From: Gammaproteobacteria bacterium
Lineage (GTDB): Bacteria; Pseudomonadota; Gammaproteobacteria; Pseudomonadales; Azotimanducaceae
Assembly: GCA_002725995.1 (NCBI GenBank)
Contig: PBRQ01000098.1
Location: 1 to 64,000 of the forward strand
Direction of reading: 5' to 3'
DNA length: 64,000 nucleotides
Under the pieces are notes generated by a model. It was not told the DNA's origin. It ran no database searches and saw only the letters and a program-made list of their open reading frames with translations. Position numbers and translations under genes: made by a program. Every line of letters starts with the position of its first letter. Within the stretch, counting starts at the first letter, position 1. Of the stretch, positions 1-9,346 are shown in pieces.

Positions 1-214
1 CAGCATGCCGTTGATAATGCAAACGACGTTCTGCAAGGGTGTTTCGTTTGATCCTTTGTCTGTTTCTCAGTATTGATTATCCGCGCCCAAAGCAGTTGCT
101 GCCTCTCTGGATAGTGCTCTAAATAAGATTATCCCAAGGCAATCTATCCCTTACTCCTCGGCACAGGATTTTTCTACCGAATTTCCTTCCGTATACCTCA
201 TCCTCACCAAACAC

Positions 215-538
215 CTATTCACCCCACTGCAATTGATTGTAAGCCAAATCATACAAACTAACTTCCATTCTGGCAGCGCGTGCTATCAGCACTTCTTCAG
301 AGGGTTCTGGATATATCGCCAAATATTCCAGCGCCGGTGTACCGCACCAGTAAATCTGGCCAACCCAATCTCTAATCTTCGGGTCTTTGATATATGGCAC
401 GGCTAGTGCATCAAGTGCATCATCAACTGTGTTCATGGAAGTGTAAAAGAGTAATCTTGTCTGAAGGTCTTCAGATGGAGGCACCTGCAGTGTCATGATC
501 AGTACCAGAGCGATTTGAAACTTTTGACGTAAATCCAT
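215..538 (-). CDS. Hypothetical protein, 107 aa
   Basis: Small protein I do not recognise. The start at 538 (MDLRQKF) is chosen because GAGG lies a few bases upstream; an in-frame ATG at 610 would add 24 residues but has no visible ribosome site. The N-terminus is hydrophobic (FQIALVLIMTL), so it could be a short signal or membrane anchor. The rest is soluble and acidic, with a conserved-looking C-terminal half (WVGQIYWCGTPALEYLA). It stands alone beside a broken IS element, so it may be accessory DNA. No function is proposed. Confidence 0.5.
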   Translation of the reverse strand: MDLRQKFQIALVLIMTLQVPPSEDLQTRLLFYTSMNTVDDALDALAVPYIKDPKIRDWVGQIYWCGTPALEYLAIYPEPSEEVLIARAARMEVSLYDLAYNQLQWGE

Positions 539-749
539 AATGACCTCGTCGTGAAATAGGCAGATAACCTTCAGCAAGAACTGGTGACCAAAATGCAGAT
601 GCCAACCCATATGGTATCACTAACCCCTTCACGCAAAGAGCCACCTTGGCTATCCCTTACCGCTCGGTGCGAGGTTCTTACTACCCGGCGTTCTACCCCT
701 TACTCGAGAGCCCCTGATAATCCCTACTGCCCGTCCTAGCATTTCTAAT

Positions 750-977
750 TCATGTAGCTCCCGAAGTTTGGAACTGGTTACTGTGCGCCTCTTGCGTGTC
801 TCTTTGCCGTGTATGGTCTTCGCGGCGGCACAGCTCGGCAATACTGTTTTCACCGCGTAAACCATCCAGCACAATCCGGATCTTTTCCTCCGCACTGTAT
901 TGCTTACGCGTCTTGCGCCTGATGTCAAGAATGATCCGTTCTGACGATGCGGGTCGTTTTGCTGGTTTCTGTTTCAT
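750..977 (-). pseudogene. IS3-family transposase OrfA fragment
   Basis: Residues 1-53 resemble the start of IS3-type OrfA proteins: basic N-terminus, then RKQYSAEEKIRIVLDGLRGE and SIAELCRRE, the first helix-turn-helix. After CRRE (about base 819) similarity stops and an unrelated tail runs to the stop at 750, so the leucine-zipper part is gone, and I see no OrfB with a DDE domain. The ribosome site AAGGAG upstream of the ATG at 977 is preserved. The whole stretch 611-1077 has no other convincing gene. I read it as a remnant of an insertion sequence deleted from its 3' side. Confidence 0.75.
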
Positions 978-1077
978 CTCAACTCCTTACGTTAGGATGA
1001 ACAAAAACTCTCCTTTAAATCAATGCTATATCTGTTCCATAGATGTTGACGGGGTACATGGAGTTTATAGTCTTTTC

Positions 1078-2082
1078 TTAGGAAAGAAGTTGTAGCGCTC
1101 TGGTCGTTAGGCTTCGCATCGACAACTTTGTAGTTTCCCATTTAGGATCATGTCGTTTGCCGCGGCGATGCAGGCTGAGATTGAATCCGGTAATGATGGC
1201 AAACTTGTAGGCTGCTAACGCTCGGAACCAATTCAATTCAGGCAGGGGGTCTCCGTAGGCCTCGGTGTATATATCCAGCAACGTGTTTGGATCGAGAAAC
1301 ATGGGGCGCCCACCTTCACCCGTCTCCCAGGCCTGCGAGTCGCTGAAGGTACATATCCAGCCAACATCATTTAATGTCGCGCCGATGCCGACCAGTTCCC
1401 AATCTATTACGGCGAGCAGTTTCTGGTCATCGGAAAAGAACAGGTTAGCGTTCTGAAAATCCCCATGAAAAATACCAACAGGTGCATCCTGGGGTATGTT
1501 GCCGAGCAGCTTTTCGCGCACCAGCGGGGCCAGTTCAAGTTCTTCCGGGTCGGCCGCGCGTTCAAAAAACCTGTCCCACCTAGTGACATCTTCATCAAAG
1601 GCAATGGCTGGCCCAAGACCTGGTGCTGCCTCCTTCCAGTCAATTTTGTGTACGTTGGCAAGCGCTGTCATATATTGCTGGGCCATACTGACCGCTTTTT
1701 CCCGAGGCAGATTTTCCGCCCATTCACCCGGTTCCATGCGAATAACGTCACCCTGCAACTGGGGTACGATGAAATAGGGCCTGCCAAACCATTGCAGGTC
1801 ATCGCCTGACCACTTGACTGAACAGTGGGGAACATCTGTCCCGTCCAGTGCATTGAGGACCTGAACCTGCCTCAGAACGTCGGCAGTGCCTTTCCAGTTG
1901 ACGTTGGGCGGCGGTAAGCGAAGGAACCAGGCTTCGGTCCTGCCCTTTGAATTTGCACTGAATCCATAAGCAAATCCTGCGTGGCCTGGCATGACAAACA
2001 CATCGGAAACGACCACAGTTGCATCATCGTAATGGTGCTGGCAAAAAGGGTCGAGCCTTTGTTCGAGTTCTGCTAATTCCAT
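1078..2082 (-). CDS. APH-fold phosphotransferase family protein
   Basis: 334-residue protein of the aminoglycoside phosphotransferase/choline kinase fold. The catalytic loop HGDFQNAN is at about 206-213, and the metal-binding IDWE (equivalent to the kinase DFG) at about 226-229. Chromosomal members in lipid-degrading bacteria are often ACAD10/11-like or small-alcohol kinases rather than antibiotic resistance enzymes, so no resistance is claimed. It is the next gene downstream of the CDP-alcohol phosphatidyltransferase on the same strand (120-bp gap), which would fit phosphorylation of a lipid head group, but that is inference. The substrate cannot be read from sequence. Confidence 0.8.
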   Translation of the reverse strand: MELAELEQRLDPFCQHHYDDATVVVSDVFVMPGHAGFAYGFSANSKGRTEAWFLRLPPPNVNWKGTADVLRQVQVLNALDGTDVPHCSVKWSGDDLQWFGRPYFIVPQLQGDVIRMEPGEWAENLPREKAVSMAQQYMTALANVHKIDWKEAAPGLGPAIAFDEDVTRWDRFFERAADPEELELAPLVREKLLGNIPQDAPVGIFHGDFQNANLFFSDDQKLLAVIDWELVGIGATLNDVGWICTFSDSQAWETGEGGRPMFLDPNTLLDIYTEAYGDPLPELNWFRALAAYKFAIITGFNLSLHRRGKRHDPKWETTKLSMRSLTTRALQLLS

Positions 2083-2202
2083 AGGTGCGTATTATCTGGT
2101 CATGGAGTATTGATGTTGCTGAATCATGCACTTTTTAACAAGGGTGAAGATCTAAGGCTAGAAGCGCTGGATTGTGAGGCGAAGATCAGCGAGCCAGGTT
2201 CG

Positions 2203-2826
2203 TCATGTCTGTTGCTCATCCTCCGCTAACAAGAGACTGTAGGAGGTCAGTATTCGGGTCACAGTGGTCACCCAGCACAGGAAGCCAAAGATAGATGCCA
2301 TTAACCAGAACCAGTCGGGGAAGGCGCACATCAACAGGAACGTGCAAATCGTCTCAAATCCTTCTGTGAGACCACCCAGGTAATAGATGGACTTAGCGCT
2401 GTGGATATCTGTGTTCAGGTTTCTTTTTGCGGCAAAAACGGACAGCGCGAGGAACGAGCTTCCCGTACCGATGAAACTGAAAATTAGGAATGCGCCATAG
2501 ACTGCCTGATCCGGCAGGGCCAGGCAAAAGCCAAATATCACGGCAGAATAGAAGACGAAATCCAGCACGATATCCAGATAACCACCCACATCCGTAATGC
2601 CATGAAGCCGGGCGATGGCGCCGTCGAGCCCATCGCTGAACCGGTTGAGGGCGATGATCGCTATCGCGAGGTTGTATTGTTGAAATGCCAGTGCCGGGAT
2701 TGCCGTCAGCCCCAGCATAAATCCACCAACAGTCACCTGGTTCGCGGTGATGGAAGTTTTTTCCAGCAGGGCCGCAATACTTGCAAGGGGAGGGTTGATA
2801 TAAGGTCTTAACTGGGCATCAATCAT
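2203..2826 (-). CDS. CDP-alcohol phosphatidyltransferase family protein
   Basis: 207-residue integral membrane enzyme of the family that moves a phosphatidyl group from CDP-diacylglycerol to an alcohol. The signature DGLDGAIAR at about 65-73 is followed by GGYLD and D89, giving the D-x2-D-G-x2-A-R...G-x3-D-x3-D metal site; the spacer between AR and G is 7 rather than the usual 8. About five to six hydrophobic segments follow. The acceptor alcohol is unknown. The APH-fold gene downstream on the same strand might supply or modify it. No clear Shine-Dalgarno precedes the ATG at 2826. Confidence 0.85.
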   Translation of the reverse strand: MIDAQLRPYINPPLASIAALLEKTSITANQVTVGGFMLGLTAIPALAFQQYNLAIAIIALNRFSDGLDGAIARLHGITDVGGYLDIVLDFVFYSAVIFGFCLALPDQAVYGAFLIFSFIGTGSSFLALSVFAAKRNLNTDIHSAKSIYYLGGLTEGFETICTFLLMCAFPDWFWLMASIFGFLCWVTTVTRILTSYSLLLAEDEQQT

Positions 2827-3022
2827 ACTGGGAAATTTTATACGAAAGCCATGCAGTTTGTGGTGCTGATTCGGCGGGAGTGAAGAGCGTGATTCAGATC
2901 AATTATTTGTCTTACCTAATCGGCTTGAATAGGAAAACATGCAACTGAGCCTAGTAATGCTCTCATGTGCCAAAATTTACCGGAAGACCGGTTACCGCAT
3001 TGTTTATTTTCGGGTGGAAATC

Positions 3023-3235
3023 ATGGTTAAACTCAAAAAGTTGAGCCAGCTATTAGCTATTGCTGCCTCCCTGGTATTGGCACCCATCACGGGTGTTACG
3101 ACCGCGGATGGTGATATCGAAGAAGTTGTTGTCACTGGTTCGTATATTCAATCAAGTCCAAAAGATGGTGCCTCACCCGTTGATATCGTTACACGTGACT
3201 ATATCGACGAGCAGGCGGCCATTACCATCAGCTAG
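3023..3235 (+). pseudogene. TonB-dependent receptor, N-terminal fragment
   Basis: 70-residue reading frame with a signal peptide (about residues 1-27) and the start of a TonB-dependent receptor plug: IEEVVVTGSYI, then SPVDIVTRDYIDEQAA. Such receptors are usually 700-1000 residues; here a stop follows ITIS and nothing of the barrel is present before FxsA on the opposite strand at 3305. The start has a good ribosome site (GGTGGAAATC before ATG). I read it as the stub of a deleted siderophore/carbohydrate receptor. A functional micropeptide is possible but unlikely. Confidence 0.8.
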
Positions 3236-3304
3236 AGTCCTCTGCTGGTCGAAACATCCACTGAAAAAATCAGGATTTTTGATGATCGCGGGCTGGTTTC
3301 CCAC

Positions 3305-3748
3305 TTAACGGTCCTCTTCTTTGAAATCGCCATCGATGATGCTTCCTCGGCTCTCTGGGCCTGGAGGGAATGGCCTGCCTGTCATGTTTACGGCCCGGAG
3401 CAGCCCCTGCCGAATTATCCAGCGTGCAATTGGTCGCCTTAGGCCGGGGAGTAGACAAGTAAAGCCGATTGCATCGGTGATAAATCCTGGTGTAAGCAGC
3501 AGGGCGCCACCCACCAGCAGCATAATCCCTTCAAGTAGCTCTGTTTCAGGGATCTGTCCCTGGTGGAATTTTTCCTGCACCCTGGCAAGCGTGGCCAAAC
3601 CTTCCAGCTTAAGTAGCCAGATGCCGATGGTCGCGGTGAGGACCACCAAACCCACCGTTGAGATTGCACCAATCAGGCTGCCCACCTTGATCAGGACAAT
3701 CATTTCGATTAGCGGAACTGTAATAAAGATTAGCAGTGCAGTGCGCAT
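3305..3748 (-). CDS. fxsA: FxsA family membrane protein
   Basis: 147-residue inner-membrane protein matching FxsA (suppressor of F-plasmid exclusion of phage T7): N-terminal VPLIEMIVLIKVGSLIG, then GIWLLKLEG, then the LLVGGALLLTPGFITDAIGF block, then RRPIARWI. Three to four membrane spans are visible and the C-terminus is short and polar. The family has no settled biochemical role. It is transcribed towards the TonB-receptor fragment. Confidence 0.9.
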   Translation of the reverse strand: MRTALLIFITVPLIEMIVLIKVGSLIGAISTVGLVVLTATIGIWLLKLEGLATLARVQEKFHQGQIPETELLEGIMLLVGGALLLTPGFITDAIGFTCLLPGLRRPIARWIIRQGLLRAVNMTGRPFPPGPESRGSIIDGDFKEEDR

Positions 3749-3965
3749 GGGTTCGGTTAGCCATATGAAGTTTTCTACTGTCTCACAAAGCGCCTAATAT
3801 GTCCTGCCGTTATGCAGTATTCATTGGAATTATAACGACGGGAAGCGGTCCGATATGTGATAGGTTACTGGGCATTGGTACTAGCCCAGCACTTGTAGAT
3901 CGGCAGATCGCTGGATTCAACTAGTCGGGTGGGGAAGGTTTTCCCGATCCTGGAATGGGAAAGAG

Positions 3966-4562
3966 ATGATGGAGCTTGTGACGATCGAGGGTAAGGCTGG
4001 AAGCCTTGAAGCCCACCTGGAACTACAGGTTCAAAATAGTTGCTGCGCAGTCCTTTGTCATCCGCATCCTCTTTACGGTGGTTCCATGCATGATCAGGTG
4101 CTGACAGTACTGGCGCAATCCATGTCCAGTGCACTGGTGGGCACTCTAGCTTTCAACTTTCGTGGTGTCGGTGCGAGTGAGGGTTGTCATGACAATGGCG
4201 TGGGTGAAGTTGATGATGTTGTGTCGGCTGTAGAGTGGCTACAACGGGAAAAAGGTATTACGTCCATTGTGTTATGCGGATATTCATTTGGCGCACTCAT
4301 GGTGTTGAATGCATTGCCTCGACTCGAAGTGGAGAAGGCGATTCTTGTCGCTCCACCGGTTGGGCGTATGTCAGCCTGTAAGCCAGAGAAGATACCCATG
4401 CTTGTGATATTGGGAGAAGAGGATGAGATCGTTGATTCTGAGTCGACGGCAGCATTTTTCAGTTCTGCCGAAGTGCATACAATTGGTGCCGTTGATCATT
4501 TTTTTGTTGGTGCTGCGGGCGAGATACAAGCGAGAGTCGCGGGGTTTATGAATGGAGCTTAA
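3966..4562 (+). CDS. Alpha/beta hydrolase, HPHP-motif type
   Basis: 198-residue compact alpha/beta hydrolase. Visible elements are CHPHPLYGGSMHD at about 31-43 (typical of this small subgroup), nucleophile elbow GYSFGA with Ser107, Asp153 in GEEDEIVD and His178 in VDHF. It lacks a lid domain, so small ester or thioester substrates are likely. The stop overlaps the start of the following enoyl-CoA hydratase by 11 bases, implying translational coupling; a role in acyl-CoA metabolism is therefore plausible. A second ATG three bases downstream (3969) is an equally good start. Confidence 0.85.
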   Translation: MMELVTIEGKAGSLEAHLELQVQNSCCAVLCHPHPLYGGSMHDQVLTVLAQSMSSALVGTLAFNFRGVGASEGCHDNGVGEVDDVVSAVEWLQREKGITSIVLCGYSFGALMVLNALPRLEVEKAILVAPPVGRMSACKPEKIPMLVILGEEDEIVDSESTAAFFSSAEVHTIGAVDHFFVGAAGEIQARVAGFMNGA

Positions 4563-5373
4563 AACTATCACCTACAATCTGGATGATGAGATAGCGACCG
4601 TTACCCTGAACCGACCCCACCGAATGAATGCTTGGACGGGCCGAATGCACACGGAGTATCGCTGGGTGCTGGCGAAGGCGAATGAGGATGATAAGGTCAG
4701 GGTTATTGTGATCACCGGCGCTGAGCGCGGCTTCTGCGTTGGTGCAGATAGCCAGGCCCTTGAAGGCCATGTCTCCAAAGGTGGATATGACCCTGGAACA
4801 CCAGACCCACTGGCTGAACCGGGATTCGGTGTCAGGCAGGAGTTTGATGCCAGCTTTGCCTATCACTTTGGTCTGAAAAAGCCGGTTATTGCCGCCATTA
4901 ATGGACCAGCAGCCGGGGTTGGACTGGTGCTGGCATGTTATGCGGACATAAGGTTTGCTGTGCCTAGCGTAAAATTCACGACCGCGCATGGAAAGCTGAA
5001 TTTCCCGGCGGAATACGGCTTATCCTGGCTTCTGCCGAGGCTTATCGGGCTCACCAGAGCCAATGACTTGTTGTTGACCAGCCGTGTATTTTCCTCGGAC
5101 GAAGCTTTTGATATGGGTATGATCAATCGTCTGGTTGAGCCGGAAAGATTACTGGCCGAAACCTATGCCTATGCAAAGCAAATGAAGGAGACAATATCTC
5201 CAGCATCTTTACGGGAAACCAAGTGGCAGATATACACGGATCAGCACCGTGATGTGGGCGACAGTGTTGCCGCTAGTGAAAAGCTCCTATTGGAGATGAG
5301 TCGTCACAGAGACTATGAAGAAGGTGTAGCAGCATTTTTAGAGAAACGTAAACCGAACTGGAGTGGAGAATAA
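4552..5373 (+). CDS. Enoyl-CoA hydratase/isomerase family protein
   Basis: 273-residue crotonase-fold enzyme. The first oxyanion-hole segment is ERGFCVGAD (about 58-66), the second [10 protein letters not shown] (about 116-125), and a candidate catalytic Glu154 lies in FPAEYGLSW, as in hydratase-type members. It would add water to, or isomerise, a trans-2-enoyl-CoA in the cytoplasm. It lies between a hydrolase and a MoxR/VWA pair in one tightly packed operon: 11-base overlap upstream, 2-base gap downstream. This is an unusual partner for a MoxR-VWA module. The exact acyl substrate is not readable. Confidence 0.9.
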   Translation: MELKTITYNLDDEIATVTLNRPHRMNAWTGRMHTEYRWVLAKANEDDKVRVIVITGAERGFCVGADSQALEGHVSKGGYDPGTPDPLAEPGFGVRQEFDASFAYHFGLKKPVIAAINGPAAGVGLVLACYADIRFAVPSVKFTTAHGKLNFPAEYGLSWLLPRLIGLTRANDLLLTSRVFSSDEAFDMGMINRLVEPERLLAETYAYAKQMKETISPASLRETKWQIYTDQHRDVGDSVAASEKLLLEMSRHRDYEEGVAAFLEKRKPNWSGE

Positions 5374-5375
5374 CG

Positions 5376-6242
5376 TTGAATGAAGTGACCAGGTCAGAGG
5401 AGGGGGACGGTTACGCGCTAGCTGAAGAGCCCTATTACTTGCCACTGTCTGATGAGGTGGAATTATTCAAGGCCGCCTACGAAGAAAGGCTCCCGGTCCT
5501 GCTCAAGGGGCCGACCGGGTGTGGAAAGACGCGCTTCGTTGAATATATGGCACATCGGCTCTACCGGGGAGGTGGCTCATCTGCGGATAGAAATGCAGTT
5601 GCCAACCCTCTGCAGACCGTGGCTTGTCATGAGGATCTATCCGCAACCGATCTGGTTGGTCGATACCTTCTCAAGGGTGAGGAAACCGTATGGCAGGACG
5701 GCCCCCTGACCCGGTCCGTAAAGGAGGGGGCTATCTGTTATCTTGACGAGATAGTTGAGGCGCGAAAGGATTCCACCGTGCTTATACATTCACTCACCGA
5801 CCATAGAAGAATTTTGCCACTGGAAAAGCTGGGTACGATTCTTGATGCTCATGAGAACTTTCTACTGGTCATTTCCTATAATCCTGGCTATCAGAGCGTG
5901 TTAAAGGATTTGAAGACCAGTACGCGACAACGGTTTGTTGCCATTGACTTTGATTATCCTGGAGAAGAGCAGGAAACAGATATAATTTTCCACGAGAGCG
6001 GGGCGGGAAAAGATATTGCCGTTGAGCTGGCCATGCTTGGAGCCCGCATCCGAAATCTCAGGCATCATGGGTTTGACGAGGGGATAAGTACACGGTTGCT
6101 TGTCTACGCTGGGCAGCTAATTGTCCGTGGCGTACATCCCATTCGTGCCTGTGATGCTGCAATATGCCGCGCGGTATCGGATGACGTTGATGTGCAGCGC
6201 GCCATAGGCGAAGTGGTGAGCACGGTATTTCCTTCGGAATAG
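5376..6242 (+). CDS. MoxR-type AAA+ ATPase, CbbQ/NorQ-like
   Basis: 288-residue AAA+ ATPase. Walker A is GPTGCGKT (about 45-52), Walker B ICYLDEI (about 120-126), sensor-1 Asn in ISYNPGY (about 167-172), and STRQRF supplies the arginine-finger region. The C-terminal part fits the CbbQ/NorQ/GvpN branch of MoxR ATPases. These hexamers act with a VWA protein to remodel or metallate a client enzyme (NO reductase for NorQD, RuBisCO for CbbQO). The start is TTG with GGAG upstream; the nearby ATG is out of frame and stops at once. The VWA partner follows 6 bases later. No norBC or cbb genes are in the window, so the client is unknown. Confidence 0.9.
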   Translation: MNEVTRSEEGDGYALAEEPYYLPLSDEVELFKAAYEERLPVLLKGPTGCGKTRFVEYMAHRLYRGGGSSADRNAVANPLQTVACHEDLSATDLVGRYLLKGEETVWQDGPLTRSVKEGAICYLDEIVEARKDSTVLIHSLTDHRRILPLEKLGTILDAHENFLLVISYNPGYQSVLKDLKTSTRQRFVAIDFDYPGEEQETDIIFHESGAGKDIAVELAMLGARIRNLRHHGFDEGISTRLLVYAGQLIVRGVHPIRACDAAICRAVSDDVDVQRAIGEVVSTVFPSE

Positions 6243-6248
6243 CCCGCA

Positions 6249-9206
6249 ATGGTTGCATTCGATGAGGTCGTTAAAAGGCTGGCAAAGATAAACGGACAAA
6301 CGGCGGGGCTGCTTGCGCAAACCATTGACAGTGTCTCTGGTGATGAGGAACATCGCCTGAAATGGGCCACCATGTGTGAGCATATGGCCGAATCCGGGTG
6401 GCATGCATGGGAATCTGCCGATGCCTATATCAAAGTCAGCCCTCTCATTAGCCGGTTTTATGGAATCAATGAGGTTCTTGAGCGTGGTGCTTTTGGGCTG
6501 GGCCTGTGCGGTCATTCCTTTGAACCAGCCCACAGCTATTTCGTCGGGTTGCAGGGGCTGATTCAATCTTCCGGGCCTGAAGGCAAATGGGAGAACCTGC
6601 GGCTTATTGAATCAACTGGCTCGATGGTCCAGCAGAAATATCAGCACGCATCAAAGCTGCTTGCTGCCTATCTCGCTGCAGGCTTTTTCGTTTTAAAGCG
6701 ATACAAAATAGAGGGGGTATCTGCCTGGAGCGATCTGGTGCTCGCGATCGCCAGTCAGAAAAGGGTGGACCTGCTGAAGTTTCTGAAATTGAGTCATTCC
6801 AGAGTTCCCTGGACTGCAGCCCTGGAACTTCAGAAGGTGTCTGCGGATGCCAGCCTTAATTATATAGAGTCCTATCCTTCACTTGAACGAAAATACGGGC
6901 AGAGGTTGATTGAAGAACAGCAGCCCTGTTTCCTTCAACTGGCGGCTGGTAAACACTCCCTCGTGCCCTTCTTTGAAGTGCTGCAGTCTGCTGCATTGCC
7001 CGTTCGCGAAGCGACATTGCTCTTTCGACTGTTGCCTGAAATATCAGATGTAAGGCTTGCTACCTGCCTTATCGAACAGTGCAACTCTCTGCCACTGGGG
7101 AATTACAGGGTATTACGCGCATGGGTTCTGGCGGGGATGGAGGAACTTGGCAGCAATTTTGAAGCGGCGCTGGCCTTTTTCAGCCTTGAGTCCTCTCGCT
7201 CAATTGAACTGCTGGAAGAATTAAAGGGGCAGGTGAATTTTTCTGATTACAGGCGTGTGCTGCAGTTATATGCCGAAGCTATTTCAGGCAGGAAAATTAA
7301 GGTGGATGTTTCTGATGACGAAGATGCAGACTTTCGTGGTCTGGCTAGAACCGACGGTCTTTGTATATTTCTGCCAGATCATGTTGCCAGGTTTTCGGGT
7401 GTGGCAGAAAATTTTGGCTTCTACAAGCTGACCCTGCTGCATCAGATTGGATATTTTGAGTTTGGTGCCCTGGACAGAATCTCTGTCATTGAGCGTCAAT
7501 TGGCTGCCTATGATGATGAATTGCTGGCCTATAAGCTGTTTACTATCCTCGAAGATGCCCGAATAGATTGGCGCCTCGAGAGGCGGTTTCGGGGCATTGC
7601 AGACTTGATAGGTTTTCAAAAGAACCAGGCGCTGCGGGCCAGGGTTGACAGGCCATTTTCGCGCAGGGGACAACTTCTGGAATCGCTTGTGCGCTATGGT
7701 CTCGGGGATGCAGGAAGCGAATTCGCACAACCAGAATATCAGGGTGATATTTCGGCCCTTTGTCGCTGCATGCAGAATCTGAATTCCGATTCTGCTGGTC
7801 CGGAGGATACGCTTAGTGTCGTCAGCAGGTGCTATGACATTATTCACAGCAGTATCGAGCCCACCGAATCCAGGGGCGATACCAAGGGGGAAAATGGCGA
7901 AGTACTGCCGGAGGAGTTACCGGCGCCGGTGGACTTTCATGGCGAGATGGACGTGAAACAGGCGGCCTTGAATATTGAGCTTCTTGAGCTGGGCGAAGAA
8001 CTGAAAGCGCAGTCTGATGAGGACATGATTGCGCTGGCGAGCATGATTGACCCCGAGAGCCTTAACATCGAAGAGATAACGATTGGCGAAGTGCAGGATG
8101 CAATGGCCATGCTGATGACGGACCTTGGCGATAGGGATGATGAGATTGAAGCTGTTGATGAAGAGGGTGGGGAAAAAAAACTCAAGGACTTGAAGTCAAT
8201 GTTAGGTGAAATATCTAAGCAGGCGCGGGAGCATCATCAATTCCTCTACGATGAATGGGATCATGTGATAGATGACTACAGACTTCGCTGGTGTACGCTG
8301 TTTGAAATTCGGGACATGGAAGAAGTACCGGAATTCGTTGTTGATACCCTGGCTCGACATGGAGACCTTAGAAATCGGGTACGAAAACAGCTCAATATGC
8401 TGAAGCCGGAACTGTTGCGCAAGGTCAAGGGTGTGGTTGATGGTGATGAGATGGACCTGGAGCGAACGGTTGAATATGTCATCGACAGAAGGGCCGGCTT
8501 CTCTCCCCAGGAAAATATTTACGTGCAGCGACAGCGAAAAGATCGGGACGTGTCGGCTCTCTTTCTGCTGGACATGAGTGCATCGACGGATGACCCCATA
8601 CCCGATCCGGATGCGGACTCTCATTTTGATGATGGCGAAGACGAGGATAGCTGGATGCTGCCCGCGGAACCGAAGGGAGAGAGGATCATCGACCTAGAAA
8701 AACAATCCGTAGTCCTGATGGCCGAAGCGTTGGAAGAACTTGGGGACAACTATTCAGTTTGCGGGTTCAGTGGGTATGGGCGTGAGCGAGTGGACTACTT
8801 TCTGTGCAAGGACTTCAAGGAGCCCTACGATGACAGGACAAGGGGGCGGATCGGTGGCATTGAGCCCTGCAGAAGCACTCGTATGGGACCGGCGATTCGT
8901 CATGCAACCCGTAGCCTGGTGAAAACCGACTCACGGATCAAAGCACTGATTATCATCAGCGATGGATATCCTCAGGACTTTGACTATGGCAAAGACAGGA
9001 GCAGTAAGGATTACGGTGTAAGGGATACGATGAAGGCGCTGGCGGAGGCCCGGCAGCAGGGGGTACAGTCTTTTTGCCTGACCGTAGACCCTTCCGGTCA
9101 TGATTATCTTCGTGAGATGTGCCCAGACCAGCAATATATGGTGATCCAGGATATAACTCAGCTTCCTGACGAGCTGTCGAAGGTGTACAGGAGTCTGACC
9201 GGCTAG
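6249..9206 (+). CDS. NorD/CbbO-like VWA-domain protein
   Basis: 985-residue protein, the MoxR ATPase partner. The N-terminal ~500 residues are mainly helical with no motif I can name. An acidic stretch (about 590-660) resembles the linker in NorD/CbbO proteins. The C-terminal VWA domain (about 765-980) carries the MIDAS motif DMSAS at 775-779, the downstream Thr in RSTRMGP and Asp in IIISDGYPQD. The MIDAS metal normally contacts the client. The length is nearer to CbbO/long NorD than to short NorD (~600). No membrane spans, so cytoplasmic. It ends the operon begun at 3966. Confidence 0.88.
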   Translation: MVAFDEVVKRLAKINGQTAGLLAQTIDSVSGDEEHRLKWATMCEHMAESGWHAWESADAYIKVSPLISRFYGINEVLERGAFGLGLCGHSFEPAHSYFVGLQGLIQSSGPEGKWENLRLIESTGSMVQQKYQHASKLLAAYLAAGFFVLKRYKIEGVSAWSDLVLAIASQKRVDLLKFLKLSHSRVPWTAALELQKVSADASLNYIESYPSLERKYGQRLIEEQQPCFLQLAAGKHSLVPFFEVLQSAALPVREATLLFRLLPEISDVRLATCLIEQCNSLPLGNYRVLRAWVLAGMEELGSNFEAALAFFSLESSRSIELLEELKGQVNFSDYRRVLQLYAEAISGRKIKVDVSDDEDADFRGLARTDGLCIFLPDHVARFSGVAENFGFYKLTLLHQIGYFEFGALDRISVIERQLAAYDDELLAYKLFTILEDARIDWRLERRFRGIADLIGFQKNQALRARVDRPFSRRGQLLESLVRYGLGDAGSEFAQPEYQGDISALCRCMQNLNSDSAGPEDTLSVVSRCYDIIHSSIEPTESRGDTKGENGEVLPEELPAPVDFHGEMDVKQAALNIELLELGEELKAQSDEDMIALASMIDPESLNIEEITIGEVQDAMAMLMTDLGDRDDEIEAVDEEGGEKKLKDLKSMLGEISKQAREHHQFLYDEWDHVIDDYRLRWCTLFEIRDMEEVPEFVVDTLARHGDLRNRVRKQLNMLKPELLRKVKGVVDGDEMDLERTVEYVIDRRAGFSPQENIYVQRQRKDRDVSALFLLDMSASTDDPIPDPDADSHFDDGEDEDSWMLPAEPKGERIIDLEKQSVVLMAEALEELGDNYSVCGFSGYGRERVDYFLCKDFKEPYDDRTRGRIGGIEPCRSTRMGPAIRHATRSLVKTDSRIKALIIISDGYPQDFDYGKDRSSKDYGVRDTMKALAEARQQGVQSFCLTVDPSGHDYLREMCPDQQYMVIQDITQLPDELSKVYRSLTG

Positions 9207-9289
9207 TTCATATCAGAAGAGATAACTTTCTAAGCGTAACGCGACACAGAAATAGTGTTAGATATAGAACTAAGGCACGCATGAAGGAT

Positions 9290-9319
9290 CATCGAGCTTG
9301 CGCATGAGTCAGCTCGATG
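9290..9319. repeat. Inverted repeat (9-bp arms) after the VWA gene
   Basis: CATCGAGCT at 9290-9298 pairs with AGCTCGATG at 9311-9319 around a 12-base loop. It lies 84 bases past the VWA stop and just before the MFS gene. There is no T-run, so an intrinsic terminator is doubtful; an operator or mRNA structure is also possible. Confidence 0.45.
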
Positions 9320-9346
9320 TTAGATAACGGACAATAGATAGCTAAT

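Noticed and set aside
1078-2082. Aminoglycoside resistance gene
   Set aside because: The kinase fold is shared by many chromosomal metabolic enzymes and the context is not a resistance island.
7284-7847. 187-residue frame antisense to the VWA gene
   Set aside because: No domain, no ribosome site; it lies fully inside a gene with clear motifs.
5376-9206. norQ/norD of a nitric oxide reductase operon
   Set aside because: No norB or norC anywhere in the window; only the chaperone-type pair is present.
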